Part shown: one piece after another, positions 52,315-61,550 of the stretch
Numbering within the stretch: the first letter of the stretch is position 1
Layout: every line of letters begins with the position of its first letter
Source: Streptomyces sp. NBC_01314
Lineage (GTDB): Bacteria; Actinomycetota; Actinomycetes; Streptomycetales; Streptomycetaceae
DNA: 64,000 nt
Direction of reading: 5' to 3'
Assembly: GCF_041435215.1 (NCBI RefSeq)
Contig: NZ_CP108394.1
Span: forward strand, 7,192,001 to 7,256,000
Made by a program: the position numbers and the translations under genes
The notes under the pieces: model-generated
What the model was told of the DNA's origin: nothing
The model's input: the letters and a program-made list of their open reading frames with translations, nothing else
Databases searched by the model: none

Positions 52315-54002
52315 CCCACGACCACGACCTGGTACTCCGCCCGACGGCCGCCCAGACGGAGGCCGCGCTGAATCCTCCCCCCGGCCGCAGCGGCGGAGAC
52401 CTGGTCGTGGAGACACTGGCCGGGCTCGGCGCGACGACGGTCTTCGGCCTCCCCGGCCAGCACGCGCTCGGCGTGTTCGACGCGCTGCGGCGGTCCGACC
52501 TGCGGTACATCGGCCTGCGGGTGGAGAACAACGCCGGGTTCGCGGCGGACGCGTACGGCCGCGTCACGGGTGAGGCGGCCCCGCTGCTGCTGTCCACCGG
52601 CCCCGGCGCGCTGACCTCACTGGCCGCGCTCCAGGAGGCGGCGGCGGCCTCGGCGCCCGTCCTCGCCATCAGCAGCCAGATCCCGACGGCGGGCCTGGGC
52701 GGCGGACGCCACGGCTACCTCCACGAACTCCCGGACCAGTCCGCCTCGTTCAGGGGGGTCGTCAAGTCCGTCCACACCGTCCGTACGCAGTCCCAGATCC
52801 CCTCCGCCGTCGCCGCCGCCTGGCAGTCCGCGCTGACCGCCCCGCACGGCCCGGTCTGGGTGGAGATCCCGCAGGACGTGCTGCTCGCCGAGACGTCGGT
52901 CCCGGTGGTGACGGGCGGCGACGCCTTCCCTGAGGAACTGCCCCCACGCCCCGAACTGACCGCACTGGCAGCCCACTTGCTGTCGTCCGCGACCCGCCCG
53001 GCGATCATCGCCGGCGGCGGGGTCGTACGGGCGGACGCGTCCGGCAAGCTGCGGCAGCTCGCGGAGCGGCTGTCGGCGCCGGTCGTGACGACGTACGGGG
53101 GGAAGGGCGCCTTCCCGTGGACGCACCCGCTGTCGCTCCGGTCCTGGCTGGAGGACCGGCACACCACGGACTTCCTGGAGGACGCGGATGTCCTGCTGGT
53201 GGTGGGATCGGGCCTCGGTGAACTGTCGTCCAACTACCACACGTTCAGGCCCCGGGGCCGGGTGATCCAGATCGAGGCGGACCTCGGGAAGCTGGAGGCG
53301 AACCACCCGGCGCTCGGCATCCACGCGGACGCCCGCCTGGCCCTTCAGGCACTGCTGGAGACGATCGAGGAGACGCGGGAGGACGCCTCGGCGCCGGAGC
53401 GGGTGCGGGAGGTGCTCGGGAAAGTCCGCGAGCGCATCGACGCCCAGGAACTCACCCTGGAGCAGGACCTGTTGGCGTCCATCCGGCGGGCCCTCCCGTC
53501 CCGCGCGCCCTCCTTCTGGGACATGACGATCCTGGCGTACTGGGCCTGGTCGGCGTTCGACCCGCGCGGCACGAACACCATGCACTCCGCGCAGGGTTCG
53601 GGCGGACTCGGCTACGCCTTCCCGGCGGCCCTCGGCGCGGCGGTGGCCGACCCGACCCACCCGGTCCTCGCCGTCTCGGGCGACGGCGGCGCGCTCTACT
53701 CGATCGCCGAACTGGCCACGGCCCGGCAGTACGACCTCGACGTCACCTGGCTCATCGTCGACGACGGCGGGTACGGCATCCTGCGCGAGTACATGACCGA
53801 CGCGTACGGCGCGACGACCGGTACGGAGCTGACGCGGCCGGATTACGTCGCCCTGGCCGAGTCGTTCGGGGTACCGGGCCTACGGACCACCCCCGAGACC
53901 CTCGCGGACGACCTGGCCAAGTCCCTTGCGGCGCCCGGCCCTTCGGTGGTCGTGCTTCCGGCGGTACTGCGGATGTTCGCGCCGACACACGTACAGGGCT
54001 GA
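52311..54002 (+). CDS. Thiamine diphosphate-dependent enzyme (acetolactate synthase/decarboxylase superfamily)
   Basis: This 563-residue three-domain ThDP enzyme has a Pyr domain with the catalytic-Glu region ([20 protein letters not shown]), a central domain ([41 protein letters not shown]) and a PP domain with [36 protein letters not shown]. The metal-binding GDG is followed 25 residues later by DD, not the usual NN. The GTG start overlaps the ureohydrolase stop (GTGA), so both are co-translated. The substrate is unknown; it may act on a 2-oxo acid derived from guanidino compounds. Confidence 0.88.
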   Translation: MTHDHDLVLRPTAAQTEAALNPPPGRSGGDLVVETLAGLGATTVFGLPGQHALGVFDALRRSDLRYIGLRVENNAGFAADAYGRVTGEAAPLLLSTGPGALTSLAALQEAAAASAPVLAISSQIPTAGLGGGRHGYLHELPDQSASFRGVVKSVHTVRTQSQIPSAVAAAWQSALTAPHGPVWVEIPQDVLLAETSVPVVTGGDAFPEELPPRPELTALAAHLLSSATRPAIIAGGGVVRADASGKLRQLAERLSAPVVTTYGGKGAFPWTHPLSLRSWLEDRHTTDFLEDADVLLVVGSGLGELSSNYHTFRPRGRVIQIEADLGKLEANHPALGIHADARLALQALLETIEETREDASAPERVREVLGKVRERIDAQELTLEQDLLASIRRALPSRAPSFWDMTILAYWAWSAFDPRGTNTMHSAQGSGGLGYAFPAALGAAVADPTHPVLAVSGDGGALYSIAELATARQYDLDVTWLIVDDGGYGILREYMTDAYGATTGTELTRPDYVALAESFGVPGLRTTPETLADDLAKSLAAPGPSVVVLPAVLRMFAPTHVQG

Positions 54003-54017
54003 CACCGGTCACCTCAT

Positions 54018-54057
54018 CGGTTCGGCGTGACCGCGCGGCGGCGGTCACGCCGAACCG
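54018..54057. terminator. Strong convergent intrinsic terminator
   Basis: CGGTTCGGCGTGACCGC (54018-54034) pairs perfectly with GCGGTCACGCCGAACCG (54041-54057), a 17-bp stem with a 6-base loop. It separates the ThDP enzyme from the FG-GAP gene. Confidence 0.92.
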
Positions 54058-54066
54058 GAACGGCGG

Positions 54067-55557
54067 TCAGCGCAGAGTCGCGCCGAACATCGCGTCCGTG
54101 GCCGGGCCCGACACACCGCCGGGGCCGAACGCGAGGGCCGACGTGGTGGTCAGGCCGGTCGTGGTGCCCGGGAGGACCCAGACCGCTCCGTTGTCGCTGT
54201 TCTCGGCGGGGGCGCCGACAGCGAGGTCGGGGTGGCCGTTGCCGTTGAGGTCCAACAGGGCTGTGGTGGTACCGAACTTGTCCTCCGCCTCGGCGGCTCC
54301 GGGGACCCCGGCGGTGTTCTGGTGGAAGACCTTGGTGCCGGCGCCCGTGATGCCGTTGGCGGTGCCGGGGACCAGGGCGACCGAGCCGGTGTTGGTGATG
54401 CCGTCGACGTCCTCGTACGCGATGCCGAGGGCGAGGTCGGCGTATCCGTCGCCGGTGACGTCGGCGACCGAGACCGCCGAGCCGACGAGGTCGCCGTCCT
54501 CCTGCGCGCCGGGGAAGCCGGGGAGGCTCTGGTCGAAGGTCTGGACGTTCGCCTCGGACGGGCCGGTCGGGGAGCCGTAGGCCACGCGGACCTGGTCGGA
54601 CCAGCCTTCGGCGCCCACGACCACGTCGTCGTAGCCGTCACCGTTCACGTCGCCGATGCCCGTGCCGGCCGGGTCGCGGCTCGTGTCGTCCCCGGGCACG
54701 AAGCCGCGGGTGAAGCCCGAAGCGCCGCCCAGGAGCAGGCGGTTGCCCCAGGTGCCGTCGCCCGTGTAGTGCCACTGGACCAGGTCGTCCCGGCCGTCGC
54801 CGTTGACGTCGCCGACCTGGCCGGAGACGACCGGGCCGGTGATGGAGGCGGGGCCGTTCTCGCAGCCGTGGCCGGTGGCGCAGGAGGCGTCCTCCTCGTA
54901 CCAGCCCCACCACAGGGACTTGTCGAGGAGGGGGAGCACGGCTGCGGGCTTGCCGGCGCGGGAGATCGGGCCCTTCCACAGGGTCGCCGGGGCTCCCTCG
55001 GGGTCGTCGCCGGAGATGTCCTGCGCGGAGAAGAGCGCGAGGTCGGTCTTGCCGTCGCCGTTGAAGTCGCCCGCCTGCGGGGCCGCCCCGAACTTGGCGA
55101 TGCTCGTACCGCCGGTCAGCCCGGAGGCCGACCCCCAGACGATCACGGAGCCCGCCGGGCCGCCCGCGATCACCAGGTCGCCGTAGCCGTCCCGGTCCAG
55201 GTCGCCCTTGGTGAACGTCGAGCCGAAGCGCTGGTTCGCGGTGGCGGAACCCGGCACGCCGCTCGTGGAACGGCTGACGAGCTTCTTGTTCGCCGTGGAG
55301 ACCCCGTTCTTCGAGCCGTACATGACGGCCACATAGCCCGCCCTGGCCTTCCCGGACACCTTGGCGTTCGGGGCGCCCACGACCAGGTCGGCGTATCCGT
55401 CGCCGTTGAAGTCGTCCGCCACGCCCACCTTCGCGGGGGCCGCCGCGGCCGGGCCGAGCGACCAGGCGGTCAGGCCGCCGGTCAGTAGCGCCACCGCCGC
55501 GATGGGGGCGCTCACTCGTGCCGCGCGGGTGCTGCGTCGTGCTCCTGCTCGTGACAT
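54067..55557 (-). CDS. Secreted FG-GAP/VCBS repeat protein
   Basis: This 496-residue exported protein has a signal peptide ([42 protein letters not shown]). At least seven integrin-like FG-GAP repeats carry calcium loops, such as DFNGDGYADLVVG, DLDRDGYGDLVI, DFNGDGKTDLALF, DVNGDGRDDLVQW, DVNGDGYDDVVVG, DVTGDGYADLALG and DLNGNGHPDLAVG. These should form a beta-propeller outside the cell; ligand and role are unknown. AAAGG precedes ATG 55557. Confidence 0.9.
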   Translation of the reverse strand: MSRAGARRSTRAARVSAPIAAVALLTGGLTAWSLGPAAAAPAKVGVADDFNGDGYADLVVGAPNAKVSGKARAGYVAVMYGSKNGVSTANKKLVSRSTSGVPGSATANQRFGSTFTKGDLDRDGYGDLVIAGGPAGSVIVWGSASGLTGGTSIAKFGAAPQAGDFNGDGKTDLALFSAQDISGDDPEGAPATLWKGPISRAGKPAAVLPLLDKSLWWGWYEEDASCATGHGCENGPASITGPVVSGQVGDVNGDGRDDLVQWHYTGDGTWGNRLLLGGASGFTRGFVPGDDTSRDPAGTGIGDVNGDGYDDVVVGAEGWSDQVRVAYGSPTGPSEANVQTFDQSLPGFPGAQEDGDLVGSAVSVADVTGDGYADLALGIAYEDVDGITNTGSVALVPGTANGITGAGTKVFHQNTAGVPGAAEAEDKFGTTTALLDLNGNGHPDLAVGAPAENSDNGAVWVLPGTTTGLTTTSALAFGPGGVSGPATDAMFGATLR

Positions 55558-55769
55558 GCACGTGCCTTTCGGGTCGGTGGGGTCCGGCGGATCCGGCGGG
55601 CGGAAGTGCCGCGTCCGTGTAGTTCGACTCCAATAGGCCTTCACCGGTTGTGCGTTCGAATGTCATGGATGGGTAACTGACTGAGCGGAGTACCTCTGGA
55701 CGTGACTTCGACGTGACTTCGTCCAGGGGTACTCGTGTGAGGTGTGAGGTGTGAGGTACGGGCCGGTGT

Positions 55770-58025
55770 CTACTTCACGTCCGACGCGTCCAGGCGGTAG
55801 ACGCTCGCGGACTGGTTGTTCTCACTGGTTGTGGAACCCGAGTCCGACGTCGAGCTGCCGCCGTACTCGCTCGCGTCCACCGCCGTGCCGTTCTCCTGCA
55901 CCCAGGCGGTCACCTCGGAGCTGAGGCCGGAGTCGCCGCCGCGGCCGCCCCCGCCGCCGAGCTGGATGTAGTGCAGTTCGCCGTTCTTCACCAGTTCCTT
56001 GAGCTTGGCGAGGGTCATGGCCTGGTCGCTGCCGGACCAGCCCCACATGGAGATGACGGGCTCGCCGCTGCTGAGGATGAGCTGGGACGCGCTCTGTGAA
56101 CTCGACACCGCGAGCAGCCACTTGGCGCCGTCCTGGTTCTTCTTCAGGTAGGAGATCAGCTCGCTACTGGCGCCGCCGCCCATGCCGCCTCCACCGCCGC
56201 CGCCCATGCCACCACCGGGGCCGCCGCCCGTGCCGCCCTGCGGGGCCTGGCCGTCGGCCTGGCCGCCCTGTTGGGTCCCGTTCTGCTGGGTGCCGCCGGG
56301 TGTACCGCTCGGGGGCGTACCCATCTGACCGCCGCCCTGCTGCTGCCCATTGGCCTGACCGCCGGTCTGCCCGTTCGCCTGGCCGTTCTGTCCGCCGCCC
56401 GGGAACCCGCCGCCACCGGGACCGCCGCTCGCGCGGTTGCCGCCACCACCGCCGCCGAAGCCGCCCATGCCGCTGCCCGTCGTGGGCCCGGCGGTCGGGT
56501 TGGTGCCGCCCATGCCGCCGCCCGTGGCGGACAGTTCGGTGGCGGCGTACGCGGCCGGGCCCGCGACCGAGGCGACGACCGCCGCGGTGAGGGAGGCGGC
56601 CAGCAGCCGCACGCGGACGCCGGAGCCGCCGGAGCGGAAGACGACCAGGCCCACGACCGCGGCCACCATGACCACCGCGACGGCCGGCCACAGCCAGGTG
56701 TTCCACTCCGTCGCCCGGCGCAGCAGCACGACCGCCCACACACCGGTGACGGCGAACGCGGCCGGCAGCACCCACAGCCACCGCCTGTCCGCGCGGAAGG
56801 CGCGCAGCAGCATCACGCCGCCGCCCCCGCAGAGGGCCGCGATACCGGGGGCGAGCGCGGTCGTGTAGTACGGGTGCATCGTGCCCTCGGCGAGGCTGAA
56901 GGTGAGGTAGTGGAGCGCGGTCCAGCCGCCCCACATCACCAGTGCGGCGCGCGTGAGGTCCGTACGCGGGGCGCGGCCGCACAGCACCAGGCCGCCGATG
57001 AGCGCGATGGCCGAGAAGGGGAGCAGCCAGGAGATCTGGCCGCCGAGGACGTCGTTGAACATCCGGCCGAGACCCGCGGTGCCGGAGAAACCGCCGCCTC
57101 CGCCGCCCCCGCCTCCACCGTTGCCCTCGCCGCCGAGGATCCGGCCCAGGCCGTTGTAGCCCATGATCAGGTTCCAGGCGGTGCCGTCCGTGGAGCCGCC
57201 GATGTACGGCCGCTCGTCGGCGGGTACGAGGGAGACGGCCGCCGCCCACCAGAAGCTGGAGGCGGCGAGGGCGACGCCCGCGAGCAGCAGGTTGGTGATC
57301 CGCTTCACCAGGCCGGTGTTCGCCGCGTACAGGTAGACGGCGAAGACGGCGGGCAGGGCGATGTAGCCCTGGAGCATCTTGGTGTTGAAGGCGAGGCCGA
57401 AGCAGGCGGCCGAGCCGAGCAGCGGCAGCAGCCTGCCGTTGTGCACGGCGCGCAGTGCGAGGGCCGCGCCCGCCACCATCAGGAAGACGAGGAGGGTGTC
57501 GGGGTTGTTGTCGCGGTTGATGGCGACCGTGATGGGGGTGAGAGCGAGCACGAGCGCGGCGACGGCCGCCGCCCCGTGGCCCCAGACCCGCTTCACCGAG
57601 GAGTGCAGGATCCAGAGGCTGCCGAGCGCGGAGGCGATCAGCGGGGCCATCATCTGCCAGGTCCCGAAGCCGAGGACACGGCAGGACAGGCCCATCACCA
57701 TCAGCACGAACGGCGGCTTGTCGACGGTGAGGAAGTTGCCCGCGTCCAGCGAGCCGAAGAACCACGCCTTCCAGCTCTGCGTGCCGCTCAGCACGGCAGC
57801 GCTGTAGAAGCTGTTCAGACCGGAGGAGGACAGGTTCCAGGAGTACAGCGCCGCCGCGAGGACCATGATCCCGATCAGGGCGGGGAGCGACCAGCGTGGC
57901 GCGGTCTCCGGCGGCTGTACGGGCGTGGCGGGCGGTGGCGGCTCGGAGGCCGGCGCCGACGGGGTCGGGACAGGCTCGGCGCTGTCGCTGGTGTGGGGGC
58001 GCGGATCGGTGGCAGATGTCACCAC
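55770..58025 (-). CDS. ArnT/PMT-like membrane glycosyltransferase (GT-C fold)
   Basis: This 751-residue polytopic protein has a cytoplasmic Pro-rich N-terminus, about a dozen membrane segments starting at SLPALIGIMVLAAALYSWNLSSSGLNSFYSAAVLSGTQSWKAWFFGSLDAGNFLTVDKPPFVLMVMGL, and INRDNNPDTLLVF. A long extracytoplasmic tail follows with a low-complexity Gly/Gln/Asn stretch (about residues 500-610) and a small folded end (KKNQDGAKWLLAVSSSQSASQLILSSGEPVISMWGWSGSDQAMTLAKLKELV). Such enzymes move sugars from polyprenyl phosphates to cell-surface acceptors. The GTG 58025 start lacks a good ribosome-binding site. Confidence 0.9.
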   Translation of the reverse strand: MVTSATDPRPHTSDSAEPVPTPSAPASEPPPPATPVQPPETAPRWSLPALIGIMVLAAALYSWNLSSSGLNSFYSAAVLSGTQSWKAWFFGSLDAGNFLTVDKPPFVLMVMGLSCRVLGFGTWQMMAPLIASALGSLWILHSSVKRVWGHGAAAVAALVLALTPITVAINRDNNPDTLLVFLMVAGAALALRAVHNGRLLPLLGSAACFGLAFNTKMLQGYIALPAVFAVYLYAANTGLVKRITNLLLAGVALAASSFWWAAAVSLVPADERPYIGGSTDGTAWNLIMGYNGLGRILGGEGNGGGGGGGGGGFSGTAGLGRMFNDVLGGQISWLLPFSAIALIGGLVLCGRAPRTDLTRAALVMWGGWTALHYLTFSLAEGTMHPYYTTALAPGIAALCGGGGVMLLRAFRADRRWLWVLPAAFAVTGVWAVVLLRRATEWNTWLWPAVAVVMVAAVVGLVVFRSGGSGVRVRLLAASLTAAVVASVAGPAAYAATELSATGGGMGGTNPTAGPTTGSGMGGFGGGGGGNRASGGPGGGGFPGGGQNGQANGQTGGQANGQQQGGGQMGTPPSGTPGGTQQNGTQQGGQADGQAPQGGTGGGPGGGMGGGGGGGMGGGASSELISYLKKNQDGAKWLLAVSSSQSASQLILSSGEPVISMWGWSGSDQAMTLAKLKELVKNGELHYIQLGGGGGRGGDSGLSSEVTAWVQENGTAVDASEYGGSSTSDSGSTTSENNQSASVYRLDASDVK

Positions 58026-58146
58026 TGCACCGTGCGGTGACGGCTTGGGCGCGGACTGTGGTGTGGCTGGCAGCGGCCTGTGAGTTCACTCCGGCGGAAG
58101 TAAAGTGGGCCGCTGTGAACGCGCCGGTGGAAGTACCCGCGAAGGC

Positions 58147-58180
58147 GGCGAACCCCCGGCCGCCGGGCCGGGGGTTCGCC
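58147..58180. terminator. Intrinsic terminator hairpin
   Basis: GGCGAACCCCCGGCC (58147-58161) pairs perfectly with GGCCGGGGGTTCGCC (58166-58180) around a 4-base loop. It lies just downstream of the endonuclease gene. Confidence 0.9.
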
Positions 58181-58225
58181 GTGTACGTCCTGCTCGTGGC
58201 GCGGCGCTGTGCCGTGGCCCGGCGT

Positions 58226-59032
58226 CTACCAGATCGCCTCGACCCACTCCGGGTGGTCGATGAACGGGTTGCGGTTGTGCTGGTAGGTGTCGTAGATGAC
58301 CTGGTTGCGGCGCTCCTCGAAGGCGCTCGGCGGGTCCGCCTCGTTCCATGCCTTCAGGACGGAGAGCTTGCCCATGTACGGGTTGGAGCCGTTGTTGACC
58401 TTCTCGTTCGGCTCCAGGTCGGCGAAGCCGTCACCGCCGTCGTAGCGCACGGCCATGTAGAGGATGATGCGGGCCACGTCACCCCGGTCCGCGGCGCGCG
58501 GCGCGAAGGAGTCGGAGTCGACGGTGCTGCCGCCGCCGTTGGTGACGGTGCTGCCGCCGTTGTCGAAGTCGAGGTTGCCGCGGGTGCTGTTGACCTGGAC
58601 GTCACAGGCGCGCAGGTGGTGCAGGTCGGTGCCCGGCCCGGTGACCTCGCCGAAGTCGCCGTGCGACTTGGCCCAGGTGTGCTCGCGGTTCCAGTCGCCG
58701 ACGTCACCGCCGTTGAGGGACTTGCTGCGGGAGACACCGCTGTACAGCAGGAGCACGTTGCTGGTGTTGTTCGGGTCCTGGTCGGTGACCTTGAGCGCGT
58801 TCCAGACCGCGGAGTACGAGATCTTGGAGACGTTGGCGCTGATGATCGTGTGCAGGGAGGACTTCAGGGTCGTACCGGTCTTGCCGATCGCGTTCGCGTA
58901 GTACGTGGTGTCGTAGGCGGTCGTCGTCGCCGAGGCGGGGGAGGCCGTGGCGGCCGGGAGGACGATACCGACGAGCACGGCCGACGTCGCGAGAGCGACC
59001 GACTTCCAACTGCGTATCCGCGCAGCGGGCAT
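58226..59032 (-). CDS. Secreted endonuclease I family nuclease
   Basis: This 268-residue secreted nuclease of the EndA/NucM (endonuclease I) type has a signal peptide (WKSVALATSAVLVGIVLPAATASPASA). The His-metal finger core is NREHTWAKSHGDFGEVTGPGTDLHHLRACDVQVNSTRGNLDFDNGG, and the family ending is NPYMGKLSVLKAWNEADPPSAFEERRNQVIYDTYQHNRNPFIDHPEWVEAIW. It probably digests extracellular DNA. The ATG is at 59032, and a strong terminator lies past its stop. Confidence 0.95.
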   Translation of the reverse strand: MPAARIRSWKSVALATSAVLVGIVLPAATASPASATTTAYDTTYYANAIGKTGTTLKSSLHTIISANVSKISYSAVWNALKVTDQDPNNTSNVLLLYSGVSRSKSLNGGDVGDWNREHTWAKSHGDFGEVTGPGTDLHHLRACDVQVNSTRGNLDFDNGGSTVTNGGGSTVDSDSFAPRAADRGDVARIILYMAVRYDGGDGFADLEPNEKVNNGSNPYMGKLSVLKAWNEADPPSAFEERRNQVIYDTYQHNRNPFIDHPEWVEAIW

Positions 59033-59454
59033 GAGGGGTGTCCCTTCCCAGAGGGCCGCGCAGCACGAGGAGTTGCTTAGGGGAGTCTCGTTCTACGCGG
59101 GTTGACTGTGTGGGCAATCGAGAGATTGGCATGGACGGGTCAGTCCATGTGTTACGAAGGGAAGGCAATCTGGTGACGAAATGGCCAACGGGGCAACCCC
59201 CGTGCGCCAACTCCCCTGCCCGTGCTCCGAGTCAAGGGGGGACCCCCATTGACGTGGGGATTCAGGCGTGCTGGGCCTCTATGCGGCCTTGCGGAGTTGT
59301 CCGGTGCAGAGCAACCTCGACGGGGGATCAACCGTCTTCCCTACAGCGATCACGTCCGTCGTGGTCCGGTCCGCCCGCCCGCCCGACTCACCGGAAAGTC
59401 ATGCTGCCCACCAGAAGAAGACCTGGCCGACCGAACAAGACAGCGGCCGGATAA
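59033..59454. promoter_or_regulatory. Divergent intergenic region between the nuclease and PAP2 genes
   Basis: This 422-bp region contains an inverted repeat CATGGAC-GGGTCA-GTCCATG (59130-59149) upstream of the nuclease. Nearer the PAP2 gene it is comparatively AT-rich. No gene is recognised. Confidence 0.4.
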
Positions 59455-60951
59455 TTGATATCCATAATCTCGCGGGCGCTCCCGCGAATACGAAGCACGT
59501 TCGCGTCCACCACGTGGCGTCAACCGAGAATGATTCTGTGGGCCGCGGTGAGCGTCGCGGCCATCGGATTCATTCTCGCGCTGGAGATAGCCTCACGTGG
59601 CTACGGCCTGCCGGGGCCGATCACCAACCAGGCGCAAGAGGTGATATTCGCCCCCAAGTCGGGGCCGTTGCTGTACGCCAGCATGGCGCTGACGATGGTG
59701 GTGCTCACCTGGCGGCAACGGTGGATAACGGCCGGTGTCGCGATCGGAATCGACGTCGTCTTCTTTCTGGTGAGATGGGTTCTCGACGCGCCGATGATGT
59801 TCGGCAACGGCGCGCTGTGGGTGATCCTGGGCTGGGCGGTCATCGCCGTCACGCGCCGCACCGGCCGCGAACGGGTGCTGCTGCTGAAGGGCGTCGGGCT
59901 GGGCCTGCTGCTGGTGGCCGGCCGTAAGACCGGCGACGCCTGGCTGCTGATCACGTCCAAGACCCGCCCGTCGGTGCTCGACCCGTATCTGGCGACCGCC
60001 GACCACGCACTGGGCAACCCGTCGTGGCTGGTGGGGCGGATGGTCAGGGCCACCGGTCCGGTCGGCTCGCATCTTCTCGACTGGGTCTACATCCAGCTCG
60101 CGGTGGCCGCGGTCGGCGTCGCGCTCTATCAGCTGCGTCATGTGGCCGCCGAGCGCCGCTTCCCGCGCCACCATCTGGTGCGCACGTTCCTGGTGATCGG
60201 CCTCCTCGGGCCGGGCATCTATATGATCTTCCCGGTGGTCGGGCCGGTCTTCGCCTACGGCCCCGGCGCCTTCGGCACCGGCGGCGAGCACTGGGCACTG
60301 GCCAATTTGTGGCCCGACACGCCGCCGCCGATCGGTCCCCCGCACTCGATGCCGTACGACGAGATCACGCCACGCAATTGCATGCCCAGTCTGCATACGG
60401 CGTGGGCCACCGCGATTTTCATTCATTCCCGCGGCGGCCCCCGATTTCTGCGCTACGCGGGCACGTTCTGGCTGATCGCCACGCTTACCGCGACGCTGGG
60501 ATTCGGCTATCACTACGGCGTGGATCTCATCGCCGGTGTTGTTTTCACGGTCACTATCGAGGCGGCCCTGCGCACGTTCGACCGGGGCTGGGACCGGTCG
60601 GGAATTCGGCTGGTCGCTTATGGCGCGACGGTGTTCGTCGCGCTTCTGCTGGCGTACCGTCACCTGCCGCTGGAGATGGCCCGACACCCGTGGGTTGCCG
60701 GACCGCTCCTCCTCCTGGTGATGGCGTCAGTGGTGTACGGCTTCGTACGGGTCGACAAGCGGTGGGTGCCGAAGTCCGTGCCGGGGCCGCGCCCGGAGCC
60801 ACACCCGGAACCTCACCCCGAGTCCTCCGAGCCTTCCGAGCCCGCCGAGCCCTCCGAACCCCACCCCGAACGGCACCCGGAACTGGTGCGGGTTCCTCAG
60901 CCCCCCAACCGCTCCCGCAGTTCGCCGACATCGGCCAGGAACCACGTCTGA
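59455..60951 (+). CDS. PAP2/Aur1-like membrane phosphatase or phosphotransferase
   Basis: This 498-residue polytopic membrane protein carries the bacterial Aur1/PAP2 signature GPVFAYGPGAFG, CMPSLHTAWATAIFIHSRG and FGYHYGVDLIAGVVF, holding the catalytic histidines. Relatives act on lipid phosphates or transfer inositol-phosphate groups. The C-terminal about 60 residues are Pro/Glu/His repeats (EPHPEPHPESSEPSEPAEPSEPHPERHPE). The last 55 bases overlap the 3' end of the convergent DUF4180 gene. The annotated ATG at 59455 has no strong ribosome-binding site, and an internal start near ATG 59527 is possible. Confidence 0.88.
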   Translation: MISIISRALPRIRSTFASTTWRQPRMILWAAVSVAAIGFILALEIASRGYGLPGPITNQAQEVIFAPKSGPLLYASMALTMVVLTWRQRWITAGVAIGIDVVFFLVRWVLDAPMMFGNGALWVILGWAVIAVTRRTGRERVLLLKGVGLGLLLVAGRKTGDAWLLITSKTRPSVLDPYLATADHALGNPSWLVGRMVRATGPVGSHLLDWVYIQLAVAAVGVALYQLRHVAAERRFPRHHLVRTFLVIGLLGPGIYMIFPVVGPVFAYGPGAFGTGGEHWALANLWPDTPPPIGPPHSMPYDEITPRNCMPSLHTAWATAIFIHSRGGPRFLRYAGTFWLIATLTATLGFGYHYGVDLIAGVVFTVTIEAALRTFDRGWDRSGIRLVAYGATVFVALLLAYRHLPLEMARHPWVAGPLLLLVMASVVYGFVRVDKRWVPKSVPGPRPEPHPEPHPESSEPSEPAEPSEPHPERHPELVRVPQPPNRSRSSPTSARNHV

Positions 60952-61262
60952 CGGTTGCGGTTGCATTCGCGGACCAAGTCCCGCAGGGACGAACTGGCCG
61001 TCGTGTGGCGGGAGATGTCGCCGATGACGGCGAGGCCGACGCCGTACTGGACGAACTTCTGGATGATGTCGCCGGCCATGCGGGTGCGCAGTTCGAAGAA
61101 CGCCTCGTCGAAACGCTCGACGGGGACGACGACCCAGGCGGCGCCCTGGTACCCGGCATTGCCGATGAGGTCCAGAGCGTCGCTCTCGCGGGCGATCGCC
61201 TCGCCCTCGGGGGCGCACATCAGGACGGACACGTCGTGGATCGTCTGCAGGGTGGTGGTCAT
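60897..61262 (-). CDS. DUF4180 family protein
   Basis: This 121-residue cytoplasmic protein (VLMCAPEGEAIARESDALDLIGNAGYQGAAWVVVPVERFDEAFFELRTRMAGDIIQKFVQYGVGLAVIGDISRHTTASSSLRDLVRECNRNRQTWFLADVGELRERLGG) matches the DUF4180 pattern. I start at ATG 61262 (MTTTLQTIHD), which gives the family length. An in-frame ATG at 61427 would add a low-complexity N-terminus. It converges on and overlaps the PAP2 gene by 55 bp. Function is unknown. Confidence 0.85.
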   Translation of the reverse strand: MTTTLQTIHDVSVLMCAPEGEAIARESDALDLIGNAGYQGAAWVVVPVERFDEAFFELRTRMAGDIIQKFVQYGVGLAVIGDISRHTTASSSLRDLVRECNRNRQTWFLADVGELRERLGG

Positions 61263-61550
61263 GGGCGTCGAGGTTACTGTCCGAGTCCCCGCGCCGCCGT
61301 CCCCTTTGCCGCCGTCCGCCTCGCCGGGCGCGGGGGCTGCGAGCAGTTGCCGGCCGGCCTCCGCGAGGTGGTTCCGCAGCTGCGATCCGGGGTGCAGCTC
61401 GGCTTTGTCCGGGTTCTTGGTGTTCATGAGCGCCTATCCGACCCCGAGAAGAAGGGAACTGGCGTACAACTATCGCTCATCCTTACGAGTCAAGTGAGGT
61501 GAACCCGCCAGTGGTGGGTTCCAGTCGCTCAAGGGGATGGGAAGGGTTTG

